IMG/VR virus record: IMGVR_UViG_3300025778_000024
Location: 1 to 45,475 of that record
DNA: 45,475 bases
Strand: one strand, 5' to 3'
Source: a virus
Part shown: positions 11,822 to 19,285 of the stretch, in pieces
Layout: each line of letters opens with the position of its first letter
Numbering within the stretch: position 1 is the first letter of the stretch
Notes under the pieces: generated by a model
What the model saw: only the letters and a program-made list of their open reading frames with translations
Databases searched by the model: none
What the model was told of the DNA's origin: nothing
Made by a program: the position numbers and the translations under genes

Positions 11822-12677
11822 GCACGACGAAGCCTTGATGCGCACGATTTGGCGCACCCTCACCATATTGGAAAGCTTTGTGGTTAGGGTCGCCCAACAT
11901 GCCAGTCTCAACACCCCAATGCGATCCACGACGATTGCGCACTGCCGTTAGCTGTTGGGCATGCGTGTGGTTAGTTACCGTAGTCCATCCTGATACCTGC
12001 GCATTGTTGTAAGCCGCGTGAATACCCGCGCGAAACCTGTGCCGGATTTCCACATCGTCATTCAAATGAAGCGAATAAGAAAATTCCCACATTGGGAAAC
12101 GGTCAGCCAATCGCCCTGCATATTCTTCCAATTCAGCCGCCTGATTTGCGAGATAGTTATCGACCCGCATGTCATGATTACCTATGGTAAAGATGCGGCG
12201 CCTGCATTTAGGGAATTGATCCATCCACTTTTTGGCGGCGTCAATCTCAGCAGAGACTTTAGGAGCGGCTGACCCTAGCGTAGCCCCGTGACGACTTACT
12301 CTGGCCCCGTCAATGATATCACCATTAAGACATATAATTTGCGGCTTCAATTGCTTTGCAAGCTTAATGAAAGCTTTCATCATAACAGTTTCAACACCCG
12401 GCCAAATATGGGCATCTCCGCCAATAATGATACAGCCGTCAATAATTTCATCCGTCAAAACTTGCGCGTATAGCCATTGCGAACCTACACCGTCATTTTC
12501 TTTTTCATATCTTTCCCACAACTCTGGGAAACGTCTTTGGATCATGTCTAGTCTGGCTTGAACTGTTGAGGCGGGCATCGTCAGCACTCGCCCCGTAGCC
12601 CTTACAATTTTATTTTGGCGGTAATATTCTTTTAGTGTCTCTTCTAACACTTCTTTGGATAATGCGGGCATTGCCAT
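11730..12677 (-). CDS. Metallophosphoesterase (calcineurin-like) with HTH-like N-terminus
   Basis: This 315-aa protein has the metal-binding motifs of the calcineurin-like phosphoesterase fold in order: G-D-A-H (87-90), N-G-D-I-I-D (118-123), G-N-H-D (166-169), a conserved His around 220, and N-H-T-H (236-239). Family members hydrolyse phosphomono- or diesters, including nucleic acids and 2',3'-cyclic phosphates. Residues 1-60 look like a helix-turn-helix with TGRVLTMPASTVQARLDMI, which suggests targeting to DNA. The start at 12677 has a GAGGA site upstream. The gene is transcribed against its neighbours. A DNA or RNA processing role is likely; the substrate is unknown. Confidence 0.8.
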   Translation of the reverse strand: MAMPALSKEVLEETLKEYYRQNKIVRATGRVLTMPASTVQARLDMIQRRFPELWERYEKENDGVGSQWLYAQVLTDEIIDGCIIIGGDAHIWPGVETVMMKAFIKLAKQLKPQIICLNGDIIDGARVSRHGATLGSAAPKVSAEIDAAKKWMDQFPKCRRRIFTIGNHDMRVDNYLANQAAELEEYAGRLADRFPMWEFSYSLHLNDDVEIRHRFRAGIHAAYNNAQVSGWTTVTNHTHAQQLTAVRNRRGSHWGVETGMLGDPNHKAFQYGEGAPNRAHQGFVVLTFDETGTLMPPEFCQTINGRPVFRGQYVL

Positions 12678-12761
12678 TTTTAAACATCCTCATTTGACGT
12701 TGGACGCAAAATACACAATATCAGCGTTATGACAAGGGTTTGACGAAACAGGGTTAATGAC
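12678..12761. promoter_or_regulatory. Divergent intergenic region
   Basis: This 84-bp AT-rich segment lies between the metallophosphoesterase gene (minus) and a small HTH gene (plus). Minus-strand TTGTCA with TATTTT at 16 bp, and plus-strand TTGACG with CAATAT at 16 bp, are the best promoter candidates; they overlap each other. No exact GCTTCAGCAT box is present. The HTH protein encoded alongside could act here. Confidence 0.4.
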
Positions 12762-12998
12762 ATGACTGCTGATGAATTTACTGCGTTTGTGAATTACGTG
12801 AAGGAAGAGTTTGGCGCTTGGGAATACCAACTCGCCAAATCAATGGGCGTGACACGCCAGACAGTTGCGCAATGGAAGCTTAAGGGGTCACCCGCTTGGG
12901 CTGACCTTGTGGCGGCTGCCGTGGTCAACGGGCTTGATCCTTGGAAACCTGAGCCAGAACATCTGCCCAATCCTGCCCTACGGTCTCAGGGAACATAA
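12762..12998 (+). CDS. Small HTH protein, Cro/YdaS-like
   Basis: This 78-aa protein has a helix-turn-helix at about residues 18-45 (YQLAKSMGVTRQTVAQWKLK), with the short 'V-T-R-Q-T-V-A-Q-W' recognition helix typical of Cro and YdaS-type regulators. A hydrophobic helix follows (WADLVAAAVVNG). It is transcribed alone and its last 74 bp overlap the convergent primase gene. It is a candidate early/late switch regulator; its operators are unknown. Confidence 0.65.
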   Translation: MTADEFTAFVNYVKEEFGAWEYQLAKSMGVTRQTVAQWKLKGSPAWADLVAAAVVNGLDPWKPEPEHLPNPALRSQGT

Positions 12999-13848
12999 CC
13001 GTCACATCAAGCTTGCGCTGAAGCTTCAAGCGTCTGGCCAATGAATATGATGCGGCATGGCCAGTGAAGCTTTCGTCGTTATCACCAAAAACTATAACAC
13101 TCCGTGCTACAGGTGGCGGCTCCCACTTGGCTAGGTTGTGGGCATTGATGGCTGACCACACGGGTATGCCATGCATCACGGAGGCTGCTATAGCTGTCTC
13201 AATGCCTTCAGCAATGCCCATGATATCATCTGCCGGAGCAAGCCTGATGGCAGACCCCGCAGGCACCTTGCCGGACATGATCCGTTTGGGCGTGTCAATT
13301 TTGGCACGGAATCCATTGTGGTCCAAATAGGTCAAGTGGACATTGTGAGCCTTGTTGTCTGGCCCCACAATCTGGCTGACCATCAGGCAGTGGTTCCGGC
13401 CAATAAACTCCCTGACCGATTTAGAAGCCCACACAAGGCCAAGGCGCCTCTGTAGGTACTTCGCCACTGGCCCATCCTTGGAAGGCCTTCCAGAGGTCTC
13501 CCAAATGCGTTTAATGGCCTGACGGTGGACTTCCTCCTGCTCCCTGTCTTTGGGGGATAGGACAGGCCTTTCGCCCATGATGGATGCCACCTGCTTTGCA
13601 ACCTGAGCAAAAGTCTGCCCAGTCACCATTTGCGCAAGCTTGAAACCATCATTAGAGCCACACACGGAACAGATGTAAACCCCATCTCCGTTGCGGTCTG
13701 TAAACCGGAAACGATCCTTGCCTCCACACATTGGGCAAGGGGTATGCTTACCCGTCAGATACTTTGCATCAACGCCAAACTGCGGAAGAAGTTCCCGCCA
13801 GTGGCCCCGCGCTATATCCGCTGTTTGTCGTTCTTGATTGTTTTTCAC
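12925..13848 (-). CDS. DNA primase with Zn ribbon and Toprim domain
   Basis: This 307-aa protein would make RNA primers at the phage fork. Residues 38-63 form a CHC2-type zinc ribbon with C-P-M-C-G (38-42) and C-S-V-C (60-63) around K-D-R-F-R-F. Residues 205-300 form a Toprim domain with E-G-I-E-T-A (214-219, catalytic Glu) and G-D-N-D (255-258, metal-binding acids). It has no helicase domain of its own; the SF2 helicase gene lies directly upstream in the same operon and its 3' end overlaps this start by 80 bp. The N-terminal ARGHWRELLPQFG is typical of the start of phage primases, so the overlapping start is accepted. Confidence 0.85.
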   Translation of the reverse strand: MKNNQERQTADIARGHWRELLPQFGVDAKYLTGKHTPCPMCGGKDRFRFTDRNGDGVYICSVCGSNDGFKLAQMVTGQTFAQVAKQVASIMGERPVLSPKDREQEEVHRQAIKRIWETSGRPSKDGPVAKYLQRRLGLVWASKSVREFIGRNHCLMVSQIVGPDNKAHNVHLTYLDHNGFRAKIDTPKRIMSGKVPAGSAIRLAPADDIMGIAEGIETAIAASVMHGIPVWSAINAHNLAKWEPPPVARSVIVFGDNDESFTGHAASYSLARRLKLQRKLDVTVMFPETVGQDWADVLAQVSKDQAR

Positions 13849-15307
13849 GTTGCTTTGCCTTCACAATGTTGCGGTGCCTAATCCAACTCAACGTAGCCGC
13901 AGACGGCGAGAGGGCGATGCCCTTAAACGAGTTGGCGGGTCCAACGCCAAATTTATCCTTGTAGGCCCAATAAGCCCACCCGTCTTTAAATCCTTTTGTA
14001 ACCGCGTAGCCACGCAGTTCTCCGTAGAATGTTTCCTTTTCCTTCGTGGTATAAGCTGAGACTTGCTTTTTTCCGTCTCTACTAAGTTCAGCGAGTGTAC
14101 CTGTAACACTTGCAACCTTATCAACAGCCTCAGCCTTGAAACCACATGATGGGCATGTCTGCGTACGCGGGGGCTTGAGAAATGTGCATTTTGGGCAAGC
14201 CTTGGGAAGGGGGATGGCTTTTTCACGTTGCGCTGTACCACGTCCGGCTCCGTCATCAAGTTTGTCGTAAATGATATCCGTAACAAAGCCCAACCTAAGC
14301 GTAGTATCGCTGTGGTCAAGCACAAGGCAGTGATCCTTGCCCTCAGCCGTCCGCAAGCCACGGCCAATCATTTGCGTGTACAAAATTTCAGACTTGGTTG
14401 GGCGGGCCAAAATAATGCAACGCACATCCCAATCTACACCCGTGGTTAACACGCCCACGTTGCAGACCACCCGTAAATCGCCGTCCGCGAATTGTTTGGC
14501 GATTATTGCGCGTTCATCCAAATCTGTGTAGGCATCCATATATCCCGTTGGAACGCCCGCCTCCAAAAACAAGTTTTGAATGTGCTTTGCGTGGGTGCGG
14601 TTGACTGCAAAGCAAATCGTTGACCTGTTATCGCCTTTCTCCATCCATGTTGACACGATGTCAGCCACGAGCGGCGCCTTGTCCATTGCCTTGCCAAGCT
14701 GATGCTTGTTGTAGTCACCCGCCACAGTGCCAACACCGGACAGGTCAGGCGATGCCGGAGCAAACACCTTGAAGTCAGACAGGTGCTTCAAATCAATCAA
14801 TTCTTGAGTCGTGGTGCCAATGATCAAATCATCATACAGGCGCCCCATGCCTTTGGCCCACGGTGTGGCCGTCAAACCTACAACTGGAACGTCTTTCCAT
14901 TCCTCGCTGTTAAACCACGTTTCGTAAAACTTAAACAGGATGTGGCACTCGTCCACGATAACCAAATCCGCTGCAGGAATTTTCCGGCGGGCCAAAGTCT
15001 GCACAGAACAAACCTGAACAGGCTGACTGGCATCCGTCCGCTCATGCATGGCCTGAATGACGCCAATTTCCCAAATGTCGTGCCGCTCAAACTTCTCAAC
15101 CGTCTGGTCAATCAAGCTGATGCTTGGTACGCAAAACAGGACGCGATTTCCTTTTGCCCTCGCCATACGCACGATTTCAGCCGCCGCAATGGTCTTGCCC
15201 GCGCCTGTGGGCATCTGAACCACGGGACGTTTGTGGCCTGCTGAAAGTGACTTGCGCAACTTAGCTATAGCATCTGTTTGGTAGTCTCTTAGGACTGCTT
15301 TAGTCAT
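13769..15307 (-). CDS. SF2 DEAD/DEAH-box helicase with C-terminal zinc ribbon
   Basis: This 512-aa protein carries the SF2 helicase motifs. P-T-G-A-G-K-T (33-39) is Walker A, D-E-C-H (119-122) is Walker B, T-A-T (146-148) is motif III and Q-M-I-G-R-G-L-R (312-319) is motif VI. Four cysteines (C371, C374, C385, C388) then form a zinc ribbon. Helicases of this type unwind or remodel DNA in phage replication and recombination. The gene is followed by the primase gene with an 80-bp overlap. An AT-rich promoter-like region lies just upstream (15319-15357). Residues after about 440 are a poorly conserved tail. Confidence 0.85.
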   Translation of the reverse strand: MTKAVLRDYQTDAIAKLRKSLSAGHKRPVVQMPTGAGKTIAAAEIVRMARAKGNRVLFCVPSISLIDQTVEKFERHDIWEIGVIQAMHERTDASQPVQVCSVQTLARRKIPAADLVIVDECHILFKFYETWFNSEEWKDVPVVGLTATPWAKGMGRLYDDLIIGTTTQELIDLKHLSDFKVFAPASPDLSGVGTVAGDYNKHQLGKAMDKAPLVADIVSTWMEKGDNRSTICFAVNRTHAKHIQNLFLEAGVPTGYMDAYTDLDERAIIAKQFADGDLRVVCNVGVLTTGVDWDVRCIILARPTKSEILYTQMIGRGLRTAEGKDHCLVLDHSDTTLRLGFVTDIIYDKLDDGAGRGTAQREKAIPLPKACPKCTFLKPPRTQTCPSCGFKAEAVDKVASVTGTLAELSRDGKKQVSAYTTKEKETFYGELRGYAVTKGFKDGWAYWAYKDKFGVGPANSFKGIALSPSAATLSWIRHRNIVKAKQREKQSRTTNSGYSAGPLAGTSSAVWR

Positions 15308-15308
15308 T

Positions 15309-15357
15309 ATGTTACCTGTAATGTTATATATATTATATTATACTACTAATGTTACCT
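15309..15357 (-). promoter_or_regulatory. AT-rich promoter-like region upstream of the helicase gene
   Basis: Reading the minus strand, a run with GTATAATATAATATATATA contains two overlapping TATAAT -10 elements just before the helicase start. ATGTTACCT repeats at 15309-15317 and 15350-15358 (plus-strand reading) flank it. No good -35 is seen at 17 bp, so an activator or an upstream element may be needed. Confidence 0.45.
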
Positions 15358-15401
15358 TCTTGTGTAGGTTTGTTAATCGCGCGCGACTTACTTAGGAAAG
15401 A

Positions 15402-15433
15402 ACCCGCCTCCAAGCGGGAGGCCAGAGGCGGGT
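15402..15433 (-). terminator. Hairpin terminator or attenuator before the helicase gene
   Basis: ACCCGCCTC (15402-15410) and GAGGCGGGT (15425-15433) form a 9-bp GC-rich stem. On the minus strand it is followed by TTCTTT, as in intrinsic terminators. A second stem, GCCTCC with GGAGGC, shares its bases with the first, so the two are mutually exclusive. It lies between the DnaA-like gene and the helicase gene and could end or attenuate transcription there. Confidence 0.5.
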
Positions 15434-15490
15434 CAAGTCACCGTTATCAGCGGGCCTCAAAGGGAGGAGCAGCCCGCGATGTTGTGACTA

Positions 15491-15910
15491 TCACGGATTT
15501 GCACTGGATGCAATTCTTTTTTCATGGCACTTGACGCCATAAATGACCGTGCTGTGGGAAACCTTCAGCATGTTTCCAATTTGGGAAACTCCCATCTTTA
15601 ATTCGTTCTTGGCCCTGTATAAAATTTCCTGTTTAACCTTAATCACGTCTGGCTTGCGTGTTGGGCTTTTGACAATTTCAGGGTCAATTCCATGCATGGC
15701 TGCCACTTCACGCAGCATCCGTGTAAACCTATTTGTTGGAATATTAACATCTAAAACAGGCGATGGGTTGCCCTGCGAATCAATTGCATGCGGCAATTTG
15801 ACGCGAGATAAAGGCACAACACCTGTAGGGCCGGACACGCCACCAAGCCGCTTCTTGACGGCAATGTAGTGCGCCCTCAGTTCATTAAAAGTCGACGGCT
15901 CTGGTTCCAT
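15491..15910 (-). CDS. DnaA domain IV-like DNA-binding protein, no AAA+ domain
   Basis: Residues 65-133 of this 139-aa protein match domain IV of DnaA: R-E-V-A-A-M-H-G-I near 67-75, S-P-T-R-K-P-D-V-I at 82-90, then S-Q-I-G-N-M-L at 109-115 and S-H-S-T-V-I-Y-G at 118-125 (the signature in DnaA is G-R-D-H-T-T-V). This domain binds DnaA boxes. The AAA+ domain that opens the origin is missing, so this protein could only compete at, bridge or mark DnaA boxes. One perfect box lies at 6605-6613. The start codon directly follows ATGCTGAAGC (15920-15911, minus reading). It overlaps the RusA gene end by 34 bp. Confidence 0.75.
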   Translation of the reverse strand: MEPEPSTFNELRAHYIAVKKRLGGVSGPTGVVPLSRVKLPHAIDSQGNPSPVLDVNIPTNRFTRMLREVAAMHGIDPEIVKSPTRKPDVIKVKQEILYRAKNELKMGVSQIGNMLKVSHSTVIYGVKCHEKRIASSANP

Positions 15911-16269
15911 GCTTCAGCATCCTCTTCAAGTCCATAAATCGTAACTATCATTGGAGTGCCGTGGTCTGACCACTCAGCCGCAATCGCGTGGCATTCGCTG
16001 TCATCCTCAACTATTTTGTTCTTCACCAAAAGGTCGCTCGTTGATTTCAGTAGGTTGTCTAAGTCACGCCGCCGCTTGTCCGGCTTTGTGGCGGTTATGT
16101 GGATTATATAGGGGCCAGTGACCTGTTGCTTTGTCTGCGCCTTGATCATCCACCCCGCCTCTTCAAGCCAAGCCGTATATTCCGGCGACTTGTACATGCG
16201 ACCACCCTTGCCAATCTTCCACAGGCGGTTTGTGCTTGGTGCCAATGGTAACTCAAGCCGCACTATCAT
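15877..16269 (-). CDS. rusA: RusA-family Holliday junction resolvase
   Basis: From the ATG at 16269 this 130-aa protein opens MIVRLELPLAPSTNRLWKIG, the RusA start. It has K-P-D-K-R-R-R-D-L-D-N (62-72) with acidic residues D69 and D71, then D-D at 89-90, matching the three catalytic aspartates of RusA in spacing. RusA dimers cut four-way junctions made by recombination or replication. A longer frame starting at 16329 lies inside the XRE gene and is not used; the chosen start overlaps that gene by 17 bp. Confidence 0.8.
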   Translation of the reverse strand: MIVRLELPLAPSTNRLWKIGKGGRMYKSPEYTAWLEEAGWMIKAQTKQQVTGPYIIHITATKPDKRRRDLDNLLKSTSDLLVKNKIVEDDSECHAIAAEWSDHGTPMIVTIYGLEEDAEAWNQSRRLLMN

Positions 16270-16477
16270 TTTCTGCCCAATCAAGGAAAAAATGATGCAA
16301 GGTAATTTCCTTGTTGGTCGCCTGCACAATGCGCACCATCAAAGCCAATGATGGGTCTTGGATGCCACGCTCAACCCGCGAAATGGAGGATGCGGTTGTG
16401 CCTGCCATTTTGGCCAACTCAGATAAAATAATTTTGTTCTTTATACGCCACTGACGTAAGGGGTGATTCTTACTCAT
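16253..16477 (-). CDS. XRE/Cro-CI-type transcriptional regulator
   Basis: This 74-aa protein is one helix-turn-helix domain (residues 14-60): LSELAKMAGTTASSISRVER is the HTH, and G-I-Q-D-P-S-L follows as in Cro/CI-type proteins. It has no oligomerisation or cleavage domain. It lies second in the replication operon and overlaps its neighbours by 8 and 17 bp. It could control its own promoter (16716-16815) or the dispersed GCTTCAGCAT sites; nothing in the sequence decides. Confidence 0.75.
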   Translation of the reverse strand: MSKNHPLRQWRIKNKIILSELAKMAGTTASSISRVERGIQDPSLALMVRIVQATNKEITLHHFFLDWAENDSAA

Positions 16478-16715
16478 TAGGAACTACTCTTGGTCTTTCA
16501 CGAATAACGGGTAGCGGCACTGCGACATTGGGACGCCCCATCGTTACATTGGCTTGCCCACGGACTTCCTTGTTGCTCCAAGTCCAGCACTCGCCATTTT
16601 CGTCTTGAAATACAACCCAAAGCAAGTCATGCTCTGCGCCGTAATCAATCAAAACTTGGGCAAGCCCCTTGCCTTTTGGCGTGATTACCGGAATTGGTGG
16701 ATTTAACTGTAGCAT
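16470..16715 (-). CDS. Conserved phage protein, PKGxGxAxxVIDYGxEHDLLWVVF type
   Basis: This 81-aa protein begins MLQLNPPIPVITPKGKGLAQ and continues with IDYGAEHDLLWVVFQDENGE and WTWSNKEVRGQ. I recognise this block from many phages of proteobacteria, where it appears as an uncharacterised small protein near replication or regulatory genes. It has no known function. It is the first gene of the replication operon, next to a divergent promoter region. Confidence 0.75.
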   Translation of the reverse strand: MLQLNPPIPVITPKGKGLAQVLIDYGAEHDLLWVVFQDENGECWTWSNKEVRGQANVTMGRPNVAVPLPVIRERPRVVPNE

Positions 16716-16815
16716 AAGAACCCCTTGACGACTATTTACATCATGCGTAAATCATCCCCTTGTCGCTGACAACGACAGACAGACGAAATAGACGCATTTT
16801 TTACAAAGGACGCAA
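16716..16815. promoter_or_regulatory. Divergent promoter/operator region of the two replication operons
   Basis: On the plus strand TTGACG (16725-16730), 17 bp and TAAATC (16748-16753) form a good promoter for the recombination operon. An inverted repeat, TTTAC-N6-GTAAA (16736-16740, 16747-16751), overlaps its spacer and -10 element. TGTCG and CGACA arms further downstream are another dyad. On the minus strand the best match is TTGTCA, 17 bp, TACGCA, which is weak. An XRE gene lies in the left operon, so repression of both sides by it is a reasonable inference. Confidence 0.5.
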
Positions 16816-17313
16816 ATGTCAAACAAATACGACATAGATATGCTGAAGCGAACTATTGAGTTGCTTCTTGAAAGATACCCAGAACTGAGGGAAGACGAGG
16901 AACTCAAGGAAGACATGCTTGAGGGATCAACAGATTTCCGCGAAACAATGGAAAGGCTGCTACGTAAAACGCAGGATAGCATTTACCTAGCCAAGGCCTG
17001 CCAAGATGCTGAACGTGACATCCACAACCGCCGCGCGCGATTTGAGAAACGAGTTGAGTTTGGCCGTGAGTTGATGAAGCGACTCATGGAAGCCGCTGAT
17101 GTTCGCAAGCTTGAGTTTCCAACGGCTACCCTGTCCCTAATGAATACGCCGCCACAAGTGGTCGTAACCAACGAGGACGAACTGCCGGAAGAATTTTTCC
17201 GCATTAAAAAAGAACCCAACAAAACATTGATAAAGCAAGCACTGGAGAAAACAGATGTGCGTGGCGCAACGCTCTCCAACGGTGGCACTTCCATCGTCAT
17301 CAGGGGAGCCTAA
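16816..17313 (+). CDS. Siphovirus Gp157-like protein
   Basis: This 165-aa protein is mostly helical: residues 1-95 form a long charged helix bundle. It ends with a beta-rich part (ATLSLMNTPPQVVVTNEDEL, KKEPNKTLIKQAL, RGATLSNGGTSIVI). This arrangement, including the R-x-x-x-x-x-N-x-x-P-x-x-V-V block and the E-x-x-P-x-x-F/Y, is that of the Gp157 family. The family occurs beside ERF or RecT annealases and has been linked to phage resistance in Streptococcus thermophilus. It is the first gene of the recombination operon. ATGCTGAAGC lies inside it at 16840-16849, near the start. Confidence 0.75.
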   Translation: MSNKYDIDMLKRTIELLLERYPELREDEELKEDMLEGSTDFRETMERLLRKTQDSIYLAKACQDAERDIHNRRARFEKRVEFGRELMKRLMEAADVRKLEFPTATLSLMNTPPQVVVTNEDELPEEFFRIKKEPNKTLIKQALEKTDVRGATLSNGGTSIVIRGA

Positions 17314-17317
17314 ACAA

Positions 17318-17992
17318 ATGAGTGCAAAGATTGCAACAGCCCTTCACAACGTGATGGCCAAGGTCACGTATGTGCAAAAGGGAAGCGAGAATAAATTTCA
17401 CGGATACAAGTATGTTTCAGAGGGAGACCTTCTTGAAAAGCTGCGTCCGGCTTTGATTGAGGAAGGCCTAATCCTCATTCCATCCGTGGAAATGGTTCGC
17501 CCAATGGACGAGCATGGCAACACGGTCGTGGATATGCGCTATGAGATTGTTCACAAAGACGGTGACTTTTGGCCTCACCTGATTCGCATTTCTGGTTGCG
17601 GTAATGACCGTGCCAAGAATGGCTCCGTGGGCGACAAGGGAATTTATAAGGCTATCACTGGCGCCAATAAATATTTCCTGTTTAAGCTATTCCAAATTGA
17701 AACAGGCGACGATCCTGAGCGGGATACTGCCCCAGTGGCGCAAGAAGCCCCACAGGCAACGCATGCCCATTGGCCTGATTATACCAAAGACCTATATAGC
17801 TACATGAAAATTTTCCAGACGGCGATTGAGTTGTGCCGGACGGTTAAAGAAGTTCAGGATTTTTGGAAACAGGAGTTAAAGGAAAACTTCACCAAAATGA
17901 ATTTGAACAAGGATGACGAAGATTACGAGGCTTTGCGCTTGCTATGTGCAGAACGCGTAAAAGAAATAAACGCTGAGAAGAAAGGAAAGTAA
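17318..17992 (+). CDS. erf: ERF-family single-strand annealing protein
   Basis: From the ATG at 17318, four bases after the previous stop and behind a GGGGAG site, this 224-aa protein starts MSAKIATALHNVMAKVTYVQ. It shows the ERF core: a conserved Y-V-S-E-G-D-L-L-E-K-L-R helix (near residues 30-41), G-L-I-L-I-P, a Y-E-I-V strand and the G-D-K-G-I-Y-K-A-I-T-G-A-N-K-Y-F block (about 106-121). ERF proteins anneal complementary strands in phage recombination. The C-terminal part is acidic and less conserved. It is followed by the SSB-like gene. Confidence 0.85.
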   Translation: MSAKIATALHNVMAKVTYVQKGSENKFHGYKYVSEGDLLEKLRPALIEEGLILIPSVEMVRPMDEHGNTVVDMRYEIVHKDGDFWPHLIRISGCGNDRAKNGSVGDKGIYKAITGANKYFLFKLFQIETGDDPERDTAPVAQEAPQATHAHWPDYTKDLYSYMKIFQTAIELCRTVKEVQDFWKQELKENFTKMNLNKDDEDYEALRLLCAERVKEINAEKKGK

Positions 17993-17993
17993 G

Positions 17994-18296
17994 ATGGCTT
18001 ACGAACAGCGCGACAATAGCGGCTCCCTATTTAAGAACGACTACAAGAAGACATCTGCGCAACCTGATTATACAGGCAATGGCACGTTCAATGGTGTTGA
18101 GGGTAAAATCAGTGCGTGGATAAAGGATGGCCAACGAGGCAAGTATATGTCGCTTGCCTTCACGCCAAAGGATGAATTGGGCAATAAAAGTGCATCCGCC
18201 CCGGCAACGACTTCCTCACAGAGTAAGACAATGACGAAAGCACCAGTCAAGCGTGAGGTAATTGAGGATGAAATTGACGACGAAATTCCATTCTGA
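17994..18296 (+). CDS. SSB-like protein with DDEIPF tip
   Basis: This 100-aa protein begins MAYEQRDNSGSLFKNDYKKT, then has a short domain with NGVEGKISAWIKDG and KYMSLAFTPKD. A disordered Ala/Thr/Ser/Lys linker follows and the end is acidic, EIDDEIPF. The D-D-E/x-I-P-F tip is the hallmark of bacterial single-stranded DNA-binding proteins, through which SSB recruits partners. The N-terminal domain is much shorter than the usual OB fold (about 110 residues), so it may be a reduced or different ssDNA-binding fold. It sits directly after the ERF annealase gene, which fits a role in strand annealing. Confidence 0.75.
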   Translation: MAYEQRDNSGSLFKNDYKKTSAQPDYTGNGTFNGVEGKISAWIKDGQRGKYMSLAFTPKDELGNKSASAPATTSSQSKTMTKAPVKREVIEDEIDDEIPF

Positions 18297-18504
18297 GAAA
18301 TCCGGCACTGAGTATATTGCCCTAGCCTATCGTACTGATAAGTATGGCCACGTCAGGAAGACAAAACTTGGCCGTGGTTTTACCGGACGCAAGGAAGGGA
18401 CAATTAATATCAACTTTGAGGCAGCCCCGCTTCCCAATCAAGAAGGCGAATGTTGGGTTACCTTAGTTCCGTACGATCCTGACTTTGGTGAGCAATACGA
18501 ATGA
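18262..18504 (+). CDS. Hypothetical protein
   Basis: This 80-aa protein starts inside the SSB-like gene (35-bp overlap) and opens MRMKLTTKFHSEKSGTEYIA; the ATG at 18268 is an alternative start. It has a beta-rich pattern with KLGRGFTGRKEGTININFEA. It ends GEQYE in an ATGA overlap with the next gene. I do not recognise the family. Confidence 0.6.
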   Translation: MRMKLTTKFHSEKSGTEYIALAYRTDKYGHVRKTKLGRGFTGRKEGTININFEAAPLPNQEGECWVTLVPYDPDFGEQYE

Positions 18505-18839
18505 CCAAATTTATATCTGACGACATGATGGAAGAAGCCCTGACGTTTTTAGCGACGCACAGCGCGTTGGGCGCGGAAGCTAGGTCAGATAGGTTCAGAG
18601 CGGAACACGCAAGAAAGAGGATCAGGGCCAACCTGATCCTCACCTCTGAAGAAAAAACGTCCGCCATGAAAGAGGCATGGGCGGAGCAACACGAACGCTA
18701 CGCTGAGGCAGTCAACGACGAGGCTGAGGCAATACGCAACGACGAATACCTACGTGCAGAACGCAATCGCGCTGATGCCGTCATAGAAGCTTGGCGATCT
18801 GAGCAAGCTAATCAACGCGCAGGCAATAGTTTTAAATAA
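18501..18839 (+). CDS. Hypothetical helical protein
   Basis: This 112-aa protein is nearly all helix, rich in Ala, Glu and Arg (for example RAEHARKRIRANLILTSEEK and AEAVNDEAEAIRNDEYLRAE). Proteins of this type are often encoded near ERF/SSB genes in phages without a known role. It is coupled to the genes on both sides (ATGA and TAATG). Confidence 0.7.
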   Translation: MTKFISDDMMEEALTFLATHSALGAEARSDRFRAEHARKRIRANLILTSEEKTSAMKEAWAEQHERYAEAVNDEAEAIRNDEYLRAERNRADAVIEAWRSEQANQRAGNSFK

Positions 18840-19285
18840 TGAGTTCTCCATTCATCCCGTATCAAACGAAAGACGATCTTAACAGAGAAAGTCAGTTCAT
18901 TAACTTCTTGAGCAAGAAGTGGAAGTTTGATTACAAAAAATTAGGTGACTTTAGCGTTTTTGATTTTGAATGCAGCCGCGATGGCAAAACCGTGGCGTTT
19001 GTGGAAGTCAAAAATTACTTTGGTTCAGTTTCAAAGTATCCTACATATATCTGCACCGTGCAGGATGTGGATTACGGTCTTAAACTAACTGAAGAAACTG
19101 GATTGCCTGCATTTCTTGTTGTTAAATGGCCGGAATGCGTTGGATATCTTCGCTTAACACATAATAACTACTTTAAAAGGAAATCAGGACAAAAAAACAG
19201 AAACGACCCAAGAGACTATGACACAATGGTATACCTCATTCCATTGGAGGAATTTAAAATGATTGAGGGATTTGAATATGACTGA
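18839..19285 (+). CDS. Putative PD-(D/E)XK-type nuclease
   Basis: This 148-aa protein contains a strand with D-F-S-V-F-D-F-E (about residues 39-46) and, 9-12 residues later, A-F-V-E-V-K-N (about 56-62). The spacing of the first acidic residue and the E-x-K pair is that of the PD-(D/E)XK nuclease core. A conserved W-P and Y-L-R-L segment follows. Many phages encode such nucleases for recombination or resolution; here it lies between the SSB and HNH genes. The call rests on motifs only. Its start is in a TAATG overlap. Confidence 0.55.
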   Translation: MSSPFIPYQTKDDLNRESQFINFLSKKWKFDYKKLGDFSVFDFECSRDGKTVAFVEVKNYFGSVSKYPTYICTVQDVDYGLKLTEETGLPAFLVVKWPECVGYLRLTHNNYFKRKSGQKNRNDPRDYDTMVYLIPLEEFKMIEGFEYD

